This document shows, piece after piece, positions 18,564 through 26,344 of a stretch of DNA of 64,000 nt; position 1 is the first letter of the stretch, and each line of letters opens with the position of its first letter. A model generated the notes under the pieces. The model worked only from the letters and a program-made list of their open reading frames with translations. It searched no databases and was not told where the DNA came from. The translations under genes were made by a program, and so were the position numbers. This stretch comes from Thermoanaerobacter uzonensis DSM 18761 (GTDB lineage Bacteria > Bacillota > Thermoanaerobacteria > Thermoanaerobacterales > Thermoanaerobacteraceae): assembly GCF_900129115.1 (NCBI RefSeq), contig NZ_FQUR01000007.1, forward strand, positions 124,001-188,000, in the 5' to 3' direction.

Positions 18564-18624
18564 TTTTCCACATTGTTAAAAGCGAATTTAAAAGTTATTC
18601 ACAAACTTATCCACATTATCCACA
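18564..18624 (+). promoter_or_regulatory. Cluster of four DnaA-box-like 9-mers
   Basis: Reading the plus strand: TTTTCCACA (564-572), TTATTCACA (595-603), TTATCCACA (607-615) and TTATCCACA (616-624). The last two are perfect consensus boxes, directly abutting; all four share orientation. The rest of this 336-base gap holds the terminator before it and a promoter after it. No dnaA, dnaN or rpmH gene is near, so this is not an ordinary oriC; DnaA titration or DnaA-controlled transcription of the next operon is possible. Confidence 0.65.
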
Positions 18625-18691
18625 GATTTTTATTTCACAACATATTTTTTTCTTTCTAAAAAAATTCCTATCCTCTTTAAAGAAAAAAATA

Positions 18692-18720
18692 TTGAAATTT
18701 TATTCATATGATATTATAAT
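18692..18720 (+). promoter_or_regulatory. Sigma-A promoter for the amino acid ABC transporter
   Basis: TTGAAA, 17 bases, TATAAT. The start codon is about 95 bases further on. The DnaA-like boxes lie 68 bases upstream of the -35. Confidence 0.7.
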
Positions 18721-18820
18721 TATGAAAGCAAAAGGTCAGAAAATTTATTTGTAGCAGTTATTTATAATTGACATTTTTTATGAATTTACAAAATTTTTAT
18801 AAAGAGGAGAGGAGAAAAAA

Positions 18821-19606
18821 ATGAATAAAAAAACATTATTTGTTTTCTTAACAGTGACAATTATTTTGGGTTTAATTTTATCCGGTTGTGGCAACAAACC
18901 AGCTAATACTTTGGACAAAATTAAGGAAAAAGGCGTTATCGTAATGGGTACAAGTGCAGATTTTCCACCTTATGAGTTCCATAAAGTAGAAGGAAACAAA
19001 GATACAATAGTGGGTTTTGACGTTGATATAGCAAATGCCATTGCGAAAAAATTAGGGGTTAAGCTGGAGATAAAAGATATGGACTTTAAAGGGTTGATTC
19101 CAGCTCTTCAAGCCGGGCGAATAGATATGATTGTGGCAGGTATGACTCCAACACCAGAGCGAGCTAAAAGCGTTGACTTTTCAGACCTTTATTACAACAG
19201 CCAACAAGTTGTAGTTGTAAAAAATGACAGTCCTATTTCAAAGTTTGATGATTTAAAAGGCAAAACTGTGGCGGTACAAATAGGTACCACCTCTGAAGAA
19301 GCCGCTAAAAAGATACCGGATGTAAATTTGAAGCAGCTAAATCGTGTTGGAGACGCTTTTATGGATTTAAAAAATGGCAGATGTGATGCGATAGTATTGG
19401 AAAATACTGTAGCAAATGCATATCTCAAAGAATACAATGACATGAAGATACTTAACATGAAAGAAATCAACACGGTAGAAAATGGTTCTGCTGTTGCAGT
19501 AGCTAAAGGAAATAAAGAATTAGTGAATATAATAAACGATGTGATAAAAGAGTTAAAAGCTAGTGGCGAATATGACAAACTCATAGATAAATGGTTTAAG
19601 CAATGA
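18821..19606 (+). CDS. Polar amino acid ABC transporter, substrate-binding lipoprotein
   Basis: Solute-binding protein (SBP_bac_3, family 3). A lipoprotein signal peptide ends in ILSGCGN, anchoring it outside the membrane. The mature part has GVIVMGTSADFPPYEF, VGFDVDIANAIAKKLGVKLE and MIVAGMTPTPERAKSVDFSD, classic for the glutamine/arginine/cystine binding group. Length 261 fits. The exact substrate cannot be read from sequence. A hairpin separates it from the permease gene, which likely keeps the binding protein in excess. Confidence 0.92.
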   Translation: MNKKTLFVFLTVTIILGLILSGCGNKPANTLDKIKEKGVIVMGTSADFPPYEFHKVEGNKDTIVGFDVDIANAIAKKLGVKLEIKDMDFKGLIPALQAGRIDMIVAGMTPTPERAKSVDFSDLYYNSQQVVVVKNDSPISKFDDLKGKTVAVQIGTTSEEAAKKIPDVNLKQLNRVGDAFMDLKNGRCDAIVLENTVANAYLKEYNDMKILNMKEINTVENGSAVAVAKGNKELVNIINDVIKELKASGEYDKLIDKWFKQ

Positions 19607-19611
19607 TGAAA

Positions 19612-19655
19612 TTTAGTGGAGAATTTTAAAGACAATTCTCCACTAAAATTTTGCT
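19612..19655 (+). terminator. Intra-operon hairpin between binding protein and permease
   Basis: TTTAGTGGAGAATT / AATTCTCCACTAAA, a 14-bp perfect stem, followed by ATTTTG. The weak T run suggests partial termination or mRNA 3' end protection, giving more binding protein than permease. Confidence 0.75.
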
Positions 19656-19670
19656 GAAAGGAAGATTTTT

Positions 19671-20333
19671 ATGAGTGTAAATTTTTTGAGCATGCTAAAA
19701 TACAGTCATTTATTTGTAAGCGGCCTTCTCATGACTTTAAAACTCACCTTTTTAGCAGTGACAATAGGAGTTATATTAGGTCTATTCATAGCTCTTATTA
19801 AAATGTCTTCTATAAAACCTTTAAGTTTTATAGGAGCCAGTTATGTTGAAATTATAAGAGGTACTCCTCTTTTGGTACAACTTTTATTGATATATAATGG
19901 CCTTATGCAATTTGGAATAGATATACCAGCTTTTACAGCGGGAGTTTCTGCTCTTGCCATAAATAGCGCTGCTTATGTTGCCGAAATTATAAGAGCAGGC
20001 ATACAAGCTGTAGACCCCGGTCAAAACGAAGCAGCTCGTTCCCTTGGCATGACTCATGCTATGGCGATGAGGTATGTTATAATTCCCCAGGCAATAAAAA
20101 ATATCCTTCCTGCCTTGGGAAATGAATTTATCGTGATGCTCAAAGAATCAGCTATTGTATCAGTAATAGGCTTTGCGGACCTTACAAGGCAAGCAGACAT
20201 TATACAAAGCGTTACTTATAAGTATTTCGAGCCTTACATCATCATTGCAGCCATATATTTTATAATGACCTTCATCTTTTCAAGACTCCTTGGAATCTTT
20301 GAAAGGAGGCTTAGGGCTGGTGATACGCGTTAA
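19671..20333 (+). CDS. Polar amino acid ABC transporter permease
   Basis: Integral membrane subunit of 220 residues with about five hydrophobic segments. [20 protein letters not shown] near residue 60 and the EAA-type loop [23 protein letters not shown] near residue 130 (split here as [17 protein letters not shown] and VIIPQA) are family hallmarks for contact with the ATPase. The ATPase gene starts inside its 3' end. Confidence 0.93.
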   Translation: MSVNFLSMLKYSHLFVSGLLMTLKLTFLAVTIGVILGLFIALIKMSSIKPLSFIGASYVEIIRGTPLLVQLLLIYNGLMQFGIDIPAFTAGVSALAINSAAYVAEIIRAGIQAVDPGQNEAARSLGMTHAMAMRYVIIPQAIKNILPALGNEFIVMLKESAIVSVIGFADLTRQADIIQSVTYKYFEPYIIIAAIYFIMTFIFSRLLGIFERRLRAGDTR

Positions 20334-21042
20334 TGAGGTATATAAAACCTTTGGGGATTTAGAAGTATTAAGAGGTGTAAGTCTAAACGTAAATAAGGGA
20401 GAAGTTGTTGTGATAATAGGACCAAGTGGTTCGGGAAAAAGTACCCTTTTAAGGTGTATAAACCTTTTAGAGGTGCCTACTAAAGGAGAAATCTATATTG
20501 AAGGGATCAAAATAAACGACAAAAAAGTAAACATCAATAAGATAAGGCAAAAAGTAGGGATGGTTTTTCAGCATTTTAATTTATTTCCACACCTGACAGC
20601 TCTTGAAAATGTAACTTTAGCTCCTATTAAAGTGAAAAAAATGGACAAAAAAACCGCTGAGAAGATAGCTTTGGGCTTACTTGAAAAAGTAGGGCTTTTA
20701 GACAAAAAGGACGAGTACCCTATTAAGCTTTCAGGCGGTCAAAAGCAGAGACTTGCAATTGCAAGGGCATTAGCTATGCAGCCAGATATTATGCTTTTTG
20801 ATGAGCCCACATCAGCCCTTGACCCTGAAATGGTAAAAGAAGTTTTAAACGTCATGAAAGGATTGGCTAATGAAGGAATGACGATGGTAGTTGTCACCCA
20901 TGAAATGGGTTTTGCGAGGGAAGTGGGAGATAGAGTCATTTTTATGGACGATGGAATGATAATTGAAGAAGGGACGCCAGAAGATATTTTCTACAATACA
21001 AAAAATGAAAGGACAAAAGAATTTATAAGTAAGATTTTGTAA
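20320..21042 (+). CDS. Polar amino acid ABC transporter ATPase
   Basis: ATP-binding subunit, 240 residues. Walker [17 protein letters not shown]-loop [18 protein letters not shown], signature [16 protein letters not shown], Walker [17 protein letters not shown] and the switch His in [13 protein letters not shown] are all present. The GTG at 20320 is taken as start because AAAGGAGGC is well spaced and the protein then begins [12 protein letters not shown]; the track upstream only overlaps the permease. A structured repeat follows the stop. Confidence 0.95.
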   Translation: MIRVNEVYKTFGDLEVLRGVSLNVNKGEVVVIIGPSGSGKSTLLRCINLLEVPTKGEIYIEGIKINDKKVNINKIRQKVGMVFQHFNLFPHLTALENVTLAPIKVKKMDKKTAEKIALGLLEKVGLLDKKDEYPIKLSGGQKQRLAIARALAMQPDIMLFDEPTSALDPEMVKEVLNVMKGLANEGMTMVVVTHEMGFAREVGDRVIFMDDGMIIEEGTPEDIFYNTKNERTKEFISKIL

Positions 21043-21043
21043 A

Positions 21044-21344
21044 GGCACTTCGAAAAGGATTGTGAGACTGTACACAAAGTATAATTTTGATTGGCATTTT
21101 GCAAGTTTGCTACAGCGACAAAGCAGGCTAAACTAACGCTCGCTCTCAGACTCTGGCGGGGTTCCGGCCACATTCGACATCCTTGTCTCAGGTGGCCGCT
21201 TCCGCCATCCATGGCTCCAGCCCCGCCTCCGTCTTTCGAGCTTGCTAAGTTTAGCTACTGCTTTGTCGCGAGTCGCATTACTTCACAAAATGCCAATCTT
21301 GCAAAATAGTTTGTCAACAGTCTGGTACTCCGAAAAGGAGTGTT
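21044..21344 (-). repeat. Structured ~260-bp repeat, copy A (reverse), with flanking duplicated hairpin
   Basis: The element proper spans 21065-21323 and is read on the minus strand relative to copies B, D and E. It starts AGACTGTTGACAAACTA and ends TTTGTGTACAGTCT in that direction, imperfect terminal inverted repeats. The flanks are 21-base near-duplicates (GGCACTTCGAAAAGGATTGTG and GGTACTCCGAAAAGGAGTGTT, 17 of 21 identical), each a small hairpin; the right one ends in a T run and is a usable terminator. Inside, helices include ATTGGCA/TGCCAAT, GCTAAACT/AGTTTAGC, GGCGGGG/CCCCGCC and GGCCAC/GTGGCC. It is GC-rich against AT-rich surroundings and has no credible gene. Most diverged copy. Confidence 0.88.
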
Positions 21345-21359
21345 TTTTGTTTCCACATA

Positions 21360-21388
21360 TTGCAGGAATATTGTTTTTTATGTAGAAT
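21360..21388 (+). promoter_or_regulatory. Candidate sigma-A promoter for hpf
   Basis: TTGCAG, 17 bases, TAGAAT, ending 38 bases before the start codon. It lies just outside the repeat, so hpf can be expressed independently of it. Confidence 0.5.
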
Positions 21389-21426
21389 TATATTAAATAG
21401 AAGGATAATGAGAGGGGTTTGATACT

Positions 21427-21972
21427 ATGAATATTACAGTAAGTGGTAAAAACGGCATGACAGTTACGGATGGACTAAGGGATGCGGTTAGAAAAAATGT
21501 GGGCAAGTTAAGCAAGTACTTTACTGAGGACACTGAAGTTAGGACTGTTTTAAGTGTTCAGAAAAACAATCACATTGCGGAAATTACGATACCTTTTAAG
21601 GGTATTATATTTAGAGCTGAAGAAGTCAGCGATGACATGTATGTGTCAATTGATAGGGTTGTAGACAAAATAGAAAAACAAATACTCAAACACAAGACAA
21701 AGCTTAAAAATAGATTTGGTGCTAATGAGTCAATAAGGTTTGAAATTCCACCTGTTTATGAAGAAGCTAAGGGAGAAGAGGAAGATGGTTCCTTTGAAAT
21801 AGTTAAAACAAAGAGGTTCCCCATAAAGCCTATGTCACCTGAGGAAGCAATTCTTCAGATGAACCTTTTGGGACATAGCTTCTTTGTATTTACAAATGCC
21901 GACACTGACACTATAAATGTCGTATACAAAAGAAAAGATGGGAAATATGGCTTAATAGAGCCAATAGAATAA
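21427..21972 (+). CDS. hpf: Long-form ribosome hibernation promoting factor
   Basis: Binds the 30S decoding centre and dimerises ribosomes to 100S in stationary phase. The N-terminal RaiA/HPF domain covers residues 1-100 (ITVSGKNGMTVTDGLRDAV) and the C-terminal dimerisation domain covers about 120-180 (KRFPIKPMSPEEAILQMNLL, GHSFFVFTNADT). Length 181 marks it as the long form typical of Firmicutes. It stands alone with its own terminator. Confidence 0.95.
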   Translation: MNITVSGKNGMTVTDGLRDAVRKNVGKLSKYFTEDTEVRTVLSVQKNNHIAEITIPFKGIIFRAEEVSDDMYVSIDRVVDKIEKQILKHKTKLKNRFGANESIRFEIPPVYEEAKGEEEDGSFEIVKTKRFPIKPMSPEEAILQMNLLGHSFFVFTNADTDTINVVYKRKDGKYGLIEPIE

Positions 21973-21994
21973 AACTACATAAGAAGCTAAAAAT

Positions 21995-22027
21995 TTGGGG
22001 GATAGGCTCTATCCCCAATTTTTTTGT
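21995..22027 (+). terminator. Terminator of hpf
   Basis: TTGGGGATAG / CTATCCCCAA stem with a 3-base loop and seven T. Confidence 0.93.
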
Positions 22028-22102
22028 CTAAAAAGAAGGAATTTTAAATTTTGTATAGAATATATTCTTAGTGTGGACAAATTTTAATAGGGTGTGAAGA
22101 TA

Positions 22103-22744
22103 ATGGGTGAAATAACAAAAGATACAGTAAATTCGATGGAAGAGTATATAAATAAAATTCAAGGAGTACTATCCAGTAGGGTAGTTGTAGAGAATGGTGA
22201 AATAACAGAAATTCACGTGTTGGCTGACAGTACAAGGAATGCAAAGCAGATTGCAAGAGATGTGCAATCTGTCATAATGGCACAGTTTGGAATTGATATA
22301 AATCACAAGATTGTCAGTGTAGCGCAAATTGATACGGGAGAAAATCTCCAAGGAGAACAGAGGCTTGTTTTTTCAAGCTATTCATTTATAAATAACGGAC
22401 TTACCAGTGAAGCGAGAGTTATCCTCACAAGAGGAGATGAGGTTTTTGAGGGATATGCCGAAGGACCTAATACTGCGAATAATAAATATAAAATAATTGC
22501 CAATGCTACTTTAGACTCTATTTCTAAGTTGATTCCCAAAAACCATTTATTTTTGTTGGAAGATGTCGATATATTTAATATAGCTAAAAGCAGGATAATA
22601 GTTGTAGGGGTTACTCATGTGACAAATAACCAGGAGGAACTCCTTACTGGATCTTGTCTTATAAAAAAAGATGAAGGAGAGGCTGTGGTAAAAGCCACAT
22701 TGGATGCCGTCAACAGGCGTGTGATGTCAATTACGCCCCGTTAG
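22103..22744 (+). CDS. Conserved-looking protein of unknown function upstream of HD-GYP gene
   Basis: About 213 residues, soluble, no signal peptide or membrane segment. I do not recognise the family. Two parts look alternately alpha/beta: an N-terminal segment ending DINHKIVSVAQI, and a later one with similar half-sites KIIANATLDSISKLIP and AVVKATLDAVNRRVMSI, suggesting an internal duplication of a beta-alpha unit. The ATG at 22103 is chosen with AGGGTG upstream; a GTG nine bases earlier is also possible. It is separated from the next gene by a peptide-coding hairpin module. Confidence 0.72.
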   Translation: MGEITKDTVNSMEEYINKIQGVLSSRVVVENGEITEIHVLADSTRNAKQIARDVQSVIMAQFGIDINHKIVSVAQIDTGENLQGEQRLVFSSYSFINNGLTSEARVILTRGDEVFEGYAEGPNTANNKYKIIANATLDSISKLIPKNHLFLLEDVDIFNIAKSRIIVVGVTHVTNNQEELLTGSCLIKKDEGEAVVKATLDAVNRRVMSITPR

Positions 22745-22751
22745 TTATTTT

Positions 22752-22940
22752 AACACCCAAACCGCTTAAAAGTTGCTTAGCGTAGCGTTACCTGAAGCCT
22801 AAGGGCAGAAAGTTTAACAGCAAAGGAGGGTTTCAGGATGAATAAAGCGACAATTATAAAAATATTGTTGGTTTTAATGGCACTCGCATTAGCTGGAGGT
22901 GCAAATGTTTCTTGGGGTTAAGCGGTTTGAGGTGTTTTTT
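22752..22940 (+). repeat. Long inverted repeat enclosing a peptide gene; terminator-like outer stem
   Basis: AACACCCAAACCGCTTA (752-768) pairs with TAAGCGGTTTGAGGTGTT (919-936), about 17 bp with one bulge, and the right arm runs into six T. Together they look like one Rho-independent terminator whose loop is 150 bases long and holds a leader and a 27-codon reading frame. Within it CCTGAAGCC (790-798) can pair with GGGTTTCAGG (828-837), which would occlude the AAAGGAGG ribosome site of the peptide. The right arm overlaps the peptide stop codon. Confidence 0.65.
22838..22921 (+). CDS. 27-residue hydrophobic peptide
   Basis: ATG with a strong AAAGGAGG site eight bases upstream. The product is a short basic head (MNKATIIK), a hydrophobic stretch (ILLVLMALALAGG) and a small tail ANVSWG. 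It looks like a signal-peptide-like or pheromone-precursor-like peptide; no cysteine is present, so it is not an AgrD-type cyclic thiolactone. No receptor or processing gene is adjacent; an HD-GYP membrane protein follows 42 bases later. Translation is supported by the ribosome site; function is unknown. Confidence 0.55.
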   Translation: MNKATIIKILLVLMALALAGGANVSWG

Positions 22941-22963
22941 AGATTGAAAATAGGAGGTCTATT

Positions 22964-24238
22964 ATGCTTAACAAAAGAGTAAAAATATACATTTCTATAA
23001 TAATAGCTTTAGGATTATCTTTTATTATTTATTCTATATTAAACATTCCTATAAATAGAGTTATAGATATAATTTTATTTGTTTTTTTTGCAGCTTTAGC
23101 TGAATCAATGCCAATATATGTAACCAAAGAACTTGCTGTATCTGTTGCATTTGCAATTGATTTAATGGCTGTTCTTATATTTGGTCCATATGAAGGTTCT
23201 TTAATTGCTTCTTTAGGAATGACTTTTCGCTTTGCCAAGTATCCGGATGGCAAAATAGTACACTTATTTAACTTGCCTTATTATAAAGTTTTATTTAATG
23301 CTTCTCAACTAGCTTTAAGTGTCGGTGTTGGTGGCTTGATATATGAATATACGGGAGGTATTTCTGGTAATTACATATATCCTCGACACCTGTTATCTGC
23401 AATATTAGCAGCAATGACATATTATTTATTAAATACCTTCATCATAGCTATGCTATTATCTCTTTTATTAAATAAGTCTTTTAAATATATATTAACAAAA
23501 GATTTTAAATGGATGATTCCAAACTTTTTCTTTCTTGCCTTTTTGGGTATAGTTATGTCTGAAGCTTTTATAAAAATAGGTTATATAAGTTTCATTTTAC
23601 TTTTTATACCTCTTTTGATGATACGATATATGTTTAAGCTTTACATGGACTCAAAGCAGTCTTATTACGACACAATAAATGTGCTTGTAAAGGCTCTTGA
23701 TGCAAAGGATAAATATACAGCGGGTCATTCAAAAAACGTTGAAAAAATTGCGGCTTTACTTTGTAGAGAATTTGGTTTTAGTGAGTCTCACACTGAAATG
23801 GTGAGGATTGCATCACTTTTACATGACATAGGAAAGATTGGAGTAAAAGAAGAGGTTTTAAATAAGCCCGGGAAGTTAACTGATGAAGAATTAAGCATAA
23901 TAAAAGAACATCCCCAAAAAGGCTATGAAATTTTAAGAGATGTCCCTGCTTTAAAAGAAGCTTCTCTATGGGTGAAATACCATCACGAGTGGTATAATGG
24001 AAGTGGATATCCCGACGGGATAAAAGGTGACGAAATACCATTGGAAGCGCAAATACTTTCTTTAGCAGACGTTTTTGATGCGTTGGTTTCAGACAGGCCC
24101 TACCGAAAGGCTTTTTCACAAGAGGAAGCTTATAAAATAATTTTAGAACATGAAGGGTCACAGTTTAGTCCTAAAATAATAAGTGCTTTCAAAAAAGCTT
24201 TTGAAAAGAATAGGGAGGAGTTTAAACATGATATTTGA
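22964..24238 (+). CDS. Membrane HD-GYP domain protein (putative c-di-GMP phosphodiesterase)
   Basis: N-terminal half (residues 1-225) has about six hydrophobic segments forming a membrane sensor; the C-terminal half is an HD-GYP domain. Present are HSKNVEKIAALLCREFGF, the HD pair in LLHDIGKIGV, EHPQKGYEIL, the HHEWYNGSGYPDGIKGDEIP motif (HH and GYP), and LADVFDALVSDRPYRKAFS. All metal ligands expected for activity appear intact. The likely reaction is c-di-GMP hydrolysis; the signal is unknown. The next gene starts within its last codons. Confidence 0.9.
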   Translation: MLNKRVKIYISIIIALGLSFIIYSILNIPINRVIDIILFVFFAALAESMPIYVTKELAVSVAFAIDLMAVLIFGPYEGSLIASLGMTFRFAKYPDGKIVHLFNLPYYKVLFNASQLALSVGVGGLIYEYTGGISGNYIYPRHLLSAILAAMTYYLLNTFIIAMLLSLLLNKSFKYILTKDFKWMIPNFFFLAFLGIVMSEAFIKIGYISFILLFIPLLMIRYMFKLYMDSKQSYYDTINVLVKALDAKDKYTAGHSKNVEKIAALLCREFGFSESHTEMVRIASLLHDIGKIGVKEEVLNKPGKLTDEELSIIKEHPQKGYEILRDVPALKEASLWVKYHHEWYNGSGYPDGIKGDEIPLEAQILSLADVFDALVSDRPYRKAFSQEEAYKIILEHEGSQFSPKIISAFKKAFEKNREEFKHDI

Positions 24239-24812
24239 TTCACTGGGTGCTTCTCTGATTTACGGAACTTTAAGAAGAGGAAAAATCAGCGGAATCGCTG
24301 ATATTGATATAAAAAAGTCCAGCCTTTTTATAACGGCTTTTGTTTTGGAGTTTGGCATGTTAAACCTCGCCAATAAATTTCATGCGATTATGGAATACCG
24401 GTCTTATATCCACTTCTTTGTTTATCTTTTGCTTTTCATAGGATTGTGGTACAATAGAGATAACAAGTATTTTAGGATAATAAGTGTGGGAGTGTTTTTA
24501 AATTTTATCGTTATATTTGCCAACGGAGGAAGAATGCCTGTCTCCATTGATGCTTTAAAAGCAGCGGGACTTAATAATCTCATCCTTGACCTTCAGGCAA
24601 ATAAAATTGCTACCCATCAGGTTTTGACAAGTTCTACACGGTTAAAATTTTTAGCGGATGTCTTAGTGTTGCCGAAACCTTATCCACTGCCCAAAGCCTT
24701 TAGCATAGGAGATTTTATAATGGCAACGGGCACGTTTTTACTTGTTACAAATGCAATGCTTAAAAAGGTGAAGAATCATGACGGCACAAGAGCGAAGGAA
24801 CAAAATAGTTGA
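24228..24812 (+). CDS. DUF5317-type membrane protein
   Basis: 194-residue membrane protein with hydrophobic segments around residues 25-45, 57-77, 85-100 and at the C terminus. The conserved clostridial features GGRMPVSIDAL and LPKPYPLPKAFSIGDFIM are visible. Function is unknown. The ATG at 24228 follows TAGGAGGAG and overlaps the HD-GYP stop; the end overlaps niaR by 35 bases, so it lies in one transcript with both. Confidence 0.75.
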   Translation: MIFDSLGASLIYGTLRRGKISGIADIDIKKSSLFITAFVLEFGMLNLANKFHAIMEYRSYIHFFVYLLLFIGLWYNRDNKYFRIISVGVFLNFIVIFANGGRMPVSIDALKAAGLNNLILDLQANKIATHQVLTSSTRLKFLADVLVLPKPYPLPKAFSIGDFIMATGTFLLVTNAMLKKVKNHDGTRAKEQNS

Positions 24813-25290
24813 AATTTTAAAGAATGCTAAAAAGCCTATATCCGGCTCTGACCTTGCTAAAAGGTTTGGAGTGACAAGGCAGATTATTGTGCAGGATATA
24901 GCTATTTTAAGAGCTAAGGGGATTAAAATATTATCCACTCCTCAAGGATATGTAATAGACACAGCAAAAGAAAACACTGTAAAAAGGGTTTTTGCTGTCA
25001 AACACGGATATGAGAGGACAGAAGAGGAGCTAAATTTAATAGTTGACAATGGTGGGAAAGTGCTAGATGTAATTGTAGAGCATCCCTTCTACGGAGAGAT
25101 AAAAGGGCTTTTAATGCTTTCTTCAAGGTATGATGTAAGTAAATTTATGGAATTTGTAAAAGAAGGGAAAGTGACCCTTTTGTCTTCTCTGACGGATGGA
25201 GTACATCTTCACACTGTTGAGGCGGAGAATGAAGAGGTATTGGACAGAATACAAAGGGCTTTGGAAGAAAAAGGGTTTTTAATAGAATAA
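24778..25290 (+). CDS. niaR: Niacin-responsive transcriptional repressor NiaR
   Basis: N-terminal winged helix-turn-helix (KPISGSDLAKRFGVTRQIIV, residues 18-37) followed by a 3H ligand-binding domain with conserved histidines in VKHGYER, VEHPFYGEI and DGVHLHTVEAE. NiaR represses NAD salvage or niacin uptake genes when nicotinic acid is bound. Length 170 fits. An operator-like sequence and a niacin-transporter-like gene follow directly, which supports the call. Confidence 0.9.
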   Translation: MTAQERRNKIVEILKNAKKPISGSDLAKRFGVTRQIIVQDIAILRAKGIKILSTPQGYVIDTAKENTVKRVFAVKHGYERTEEELNLIVDNGGKVLDVIVEHPFYGEIKGLLMLSSRYDVSKFMEFVKEGKVTLLSSLTDGVHLHTVEAENEEVLDRIQRALEEKGFLIE

Positions 25291-25295
25291 GGAAT

Positions 25296-25332
25296 AACCA
25301 CTTTAAAATTTTTAGAAAGTGGTTGTTTTATT
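25296..25332 (+). terminator. Terminator of niaR
   Basis: AACCACTTT / AAAGTGGTT stem followed by GTTTTATT. Confidence 0.8.
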
Positions 25333-25333
25333 A

Positions 25334-25364
25334 TTGACATATGTATATACATCTGTGTATACTA
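25334..25364 (+). promoter_or_regulatory. Promoter and candidate NiaR operator of niaX
   Basis: TTGACA (334-339) with TATACT 18 bases later. Between and over the -10 lie TGTATATACA and the related ACATCTGTGTATACT, resembling the ACA-nn-TGT-n-TATAC pattern recalled for NiaR sites. Repression by the adjacent niaR product is inferred. Confidence 0.55.
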
Positions 25365-25397
25365 TAATTATGAAAGTTAAAGAATGGGGGTTTTAAT

Positions 25398-25898
25398 GTG
25401 AAGACAAAAGAAATTACTATTGGAGGACTTTTAGCAGCACTATCCCTTATTATACCTTTGGCTTTTGGAGGAGTTTTAGGGATAGTTATTCCGCCTTTCT
25501 CAGCCACACTGGCATCTCATGTACCTGTAATGCTGGCAATGCTTATAAGCCCTGCAACAGCAGTATTTGTAGGTATTGTATCTGCTATAGGATTTTTAAT
25601 AAAATTGGGACCTGTAATAGCAGCAAGGGCGGCGGTTCATGCAGTGTTTGGCTATGTTGGAGCTAAAATGATACAAAGAGGATATTCTTTTCCCGTGGCG
25701 TTAGCCGTTACACTTCCAATACATGCTGTTTTAGAAGCAATTGTGGTAATACCTTTTGGATTTGATTTTTACAAGGCTTTTGTGGTTGTAGGAATAGGAA
25801 CAATGATTCACCACACAATAGATTCTGCAATTGCATTGGCACTATTTTACGCATTAAATCCTATTTTGAAGTTTAAAGCTGTGGACATAAAAAATTAA
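25398..25898 (+). CDS. niaX: ECF-type niacin transporter substrate-binding subunit
   Basis: 166-residue membrane protein with five or six hydrophobic segments, starting MKTKEITIGGLLAALSLIIP, a typical S-component start (basic N terminus, then a small-residue-rich helix). Substrate niacin is inferred from the NiaR-like operator and from niaR just upstream. The energy-coupling module (ecfA/T) is not in the window. Confidence 0.75.
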   Translation: MKTKEITIGGLLAALSLIIPLAFGGVLGIVIPPFSATLASHVPVMLAMLISPATAVFVGIVSAIGFLIKLGPVIAARAAVHAVFGYVGAKMIQRGYSFPVALAVTLPIHAVLEAIVVIPFGFDFYKAFVVVGIGTMIHHTIDSAIALALFYALNPILKFKAVDIKN

Positions 25899-25911
25899 CC
25901 TTTTAAAAGGA

Positions 25912-26221
25912 AACGTCTCATTTTGATATGTTCTCAGTCTGTAGACAAACTCTTTATGATGTATTGGCATTTTGCATAAGTGAAGCGACTTGACAGAGCA
26001 GCAACTAAACTTAGCGAGACCGACAGACGAAGGCGGGGCCGAAGCCAAGGAGGGCGGAGGCGGGCACCTGAGACAGGGATGTCGAATGTGCCCGGAACCC
26101 CGCCTGAGTCAGAGGTCGAGTTTTAGTTTAGTCTGTGATGTCACCTGGAGCGAACGATGCAAAATGCCAATAAAAATGAAACTTTGTCTAAGACAGAGAA
26201 TGCATCATTTTGAGACGTTCT
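25912..26221 (+). repeat. Structured ~260-bp repeat, copy B (forward), with flanking duplicated hairpin
   Basis: Element proper about 25935-26198, beginning CAGTCTGTAGACAAAC and ending ACTTTGTCTAAGACAG. The 23-base flanks (25912-25934 and 26199-26221) match at 18 positions. Their outer arms are exactly complementary: AACGTCTCA on the left and TGAGACGTT on the right, the latter followed by CTTTTTT, while the inner arms have drifted. So the original hairpin AACGTCTCA-TTT-TGAGACGTT now brackets the element. Internal helices: TATTGGCA/TGCCAATA, ACTAAACT/AGTTTAGT, GGCGGGG/CCCCGCC, GGGCAC/GTGCCC. It fills most of the 446-base gap between niaX and secA. Confidence 0.88.
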
Positions 26222-26279
26222 TTTTTGTGAAAATTGTATGAAGGGAGTGTAAAATATTCTTTAAAAAGACTGTTTTTTA

Positions 26280-26308
26280 TTGTCATTGAGATTTCATAGT
26301 GATATAAT
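26280..26308 (+). promoter_or_regulatory. Sigma-A promoter for secA
   Basis: TTGTCA, 17 bases, TATAAT, 36 bases before the start codon. Confidence 0.75.
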
Positions 26309-26344
26309 ATATAGTTGATTAACAATACCTTAGAAGGTGATAAA

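Noticed and set aside
21091-21309. Open frames within the repeat copies (also at 25990-26241, 30181-30366, 33470-33691 and 35782-36099)
   Set aside because: Frames run in different phases and strands in different copies, have no ribosome sites, and the base changes between copies preserve helices, not codons.
21065-21323. raiA-type RNA upstream of hpf
   Set aside because: The same element occurs before four unrelated genes and here is in reverse orientation to hpf, so its position by hpf is incidental.
22745-22837. c-di-GMP riboswitch upstream of the HD-GYP gene
   Set aside because: The conserved GEMM-I or GEMM-II core could not be found; only long-range stems and a ribosome-site hairpin are visible.
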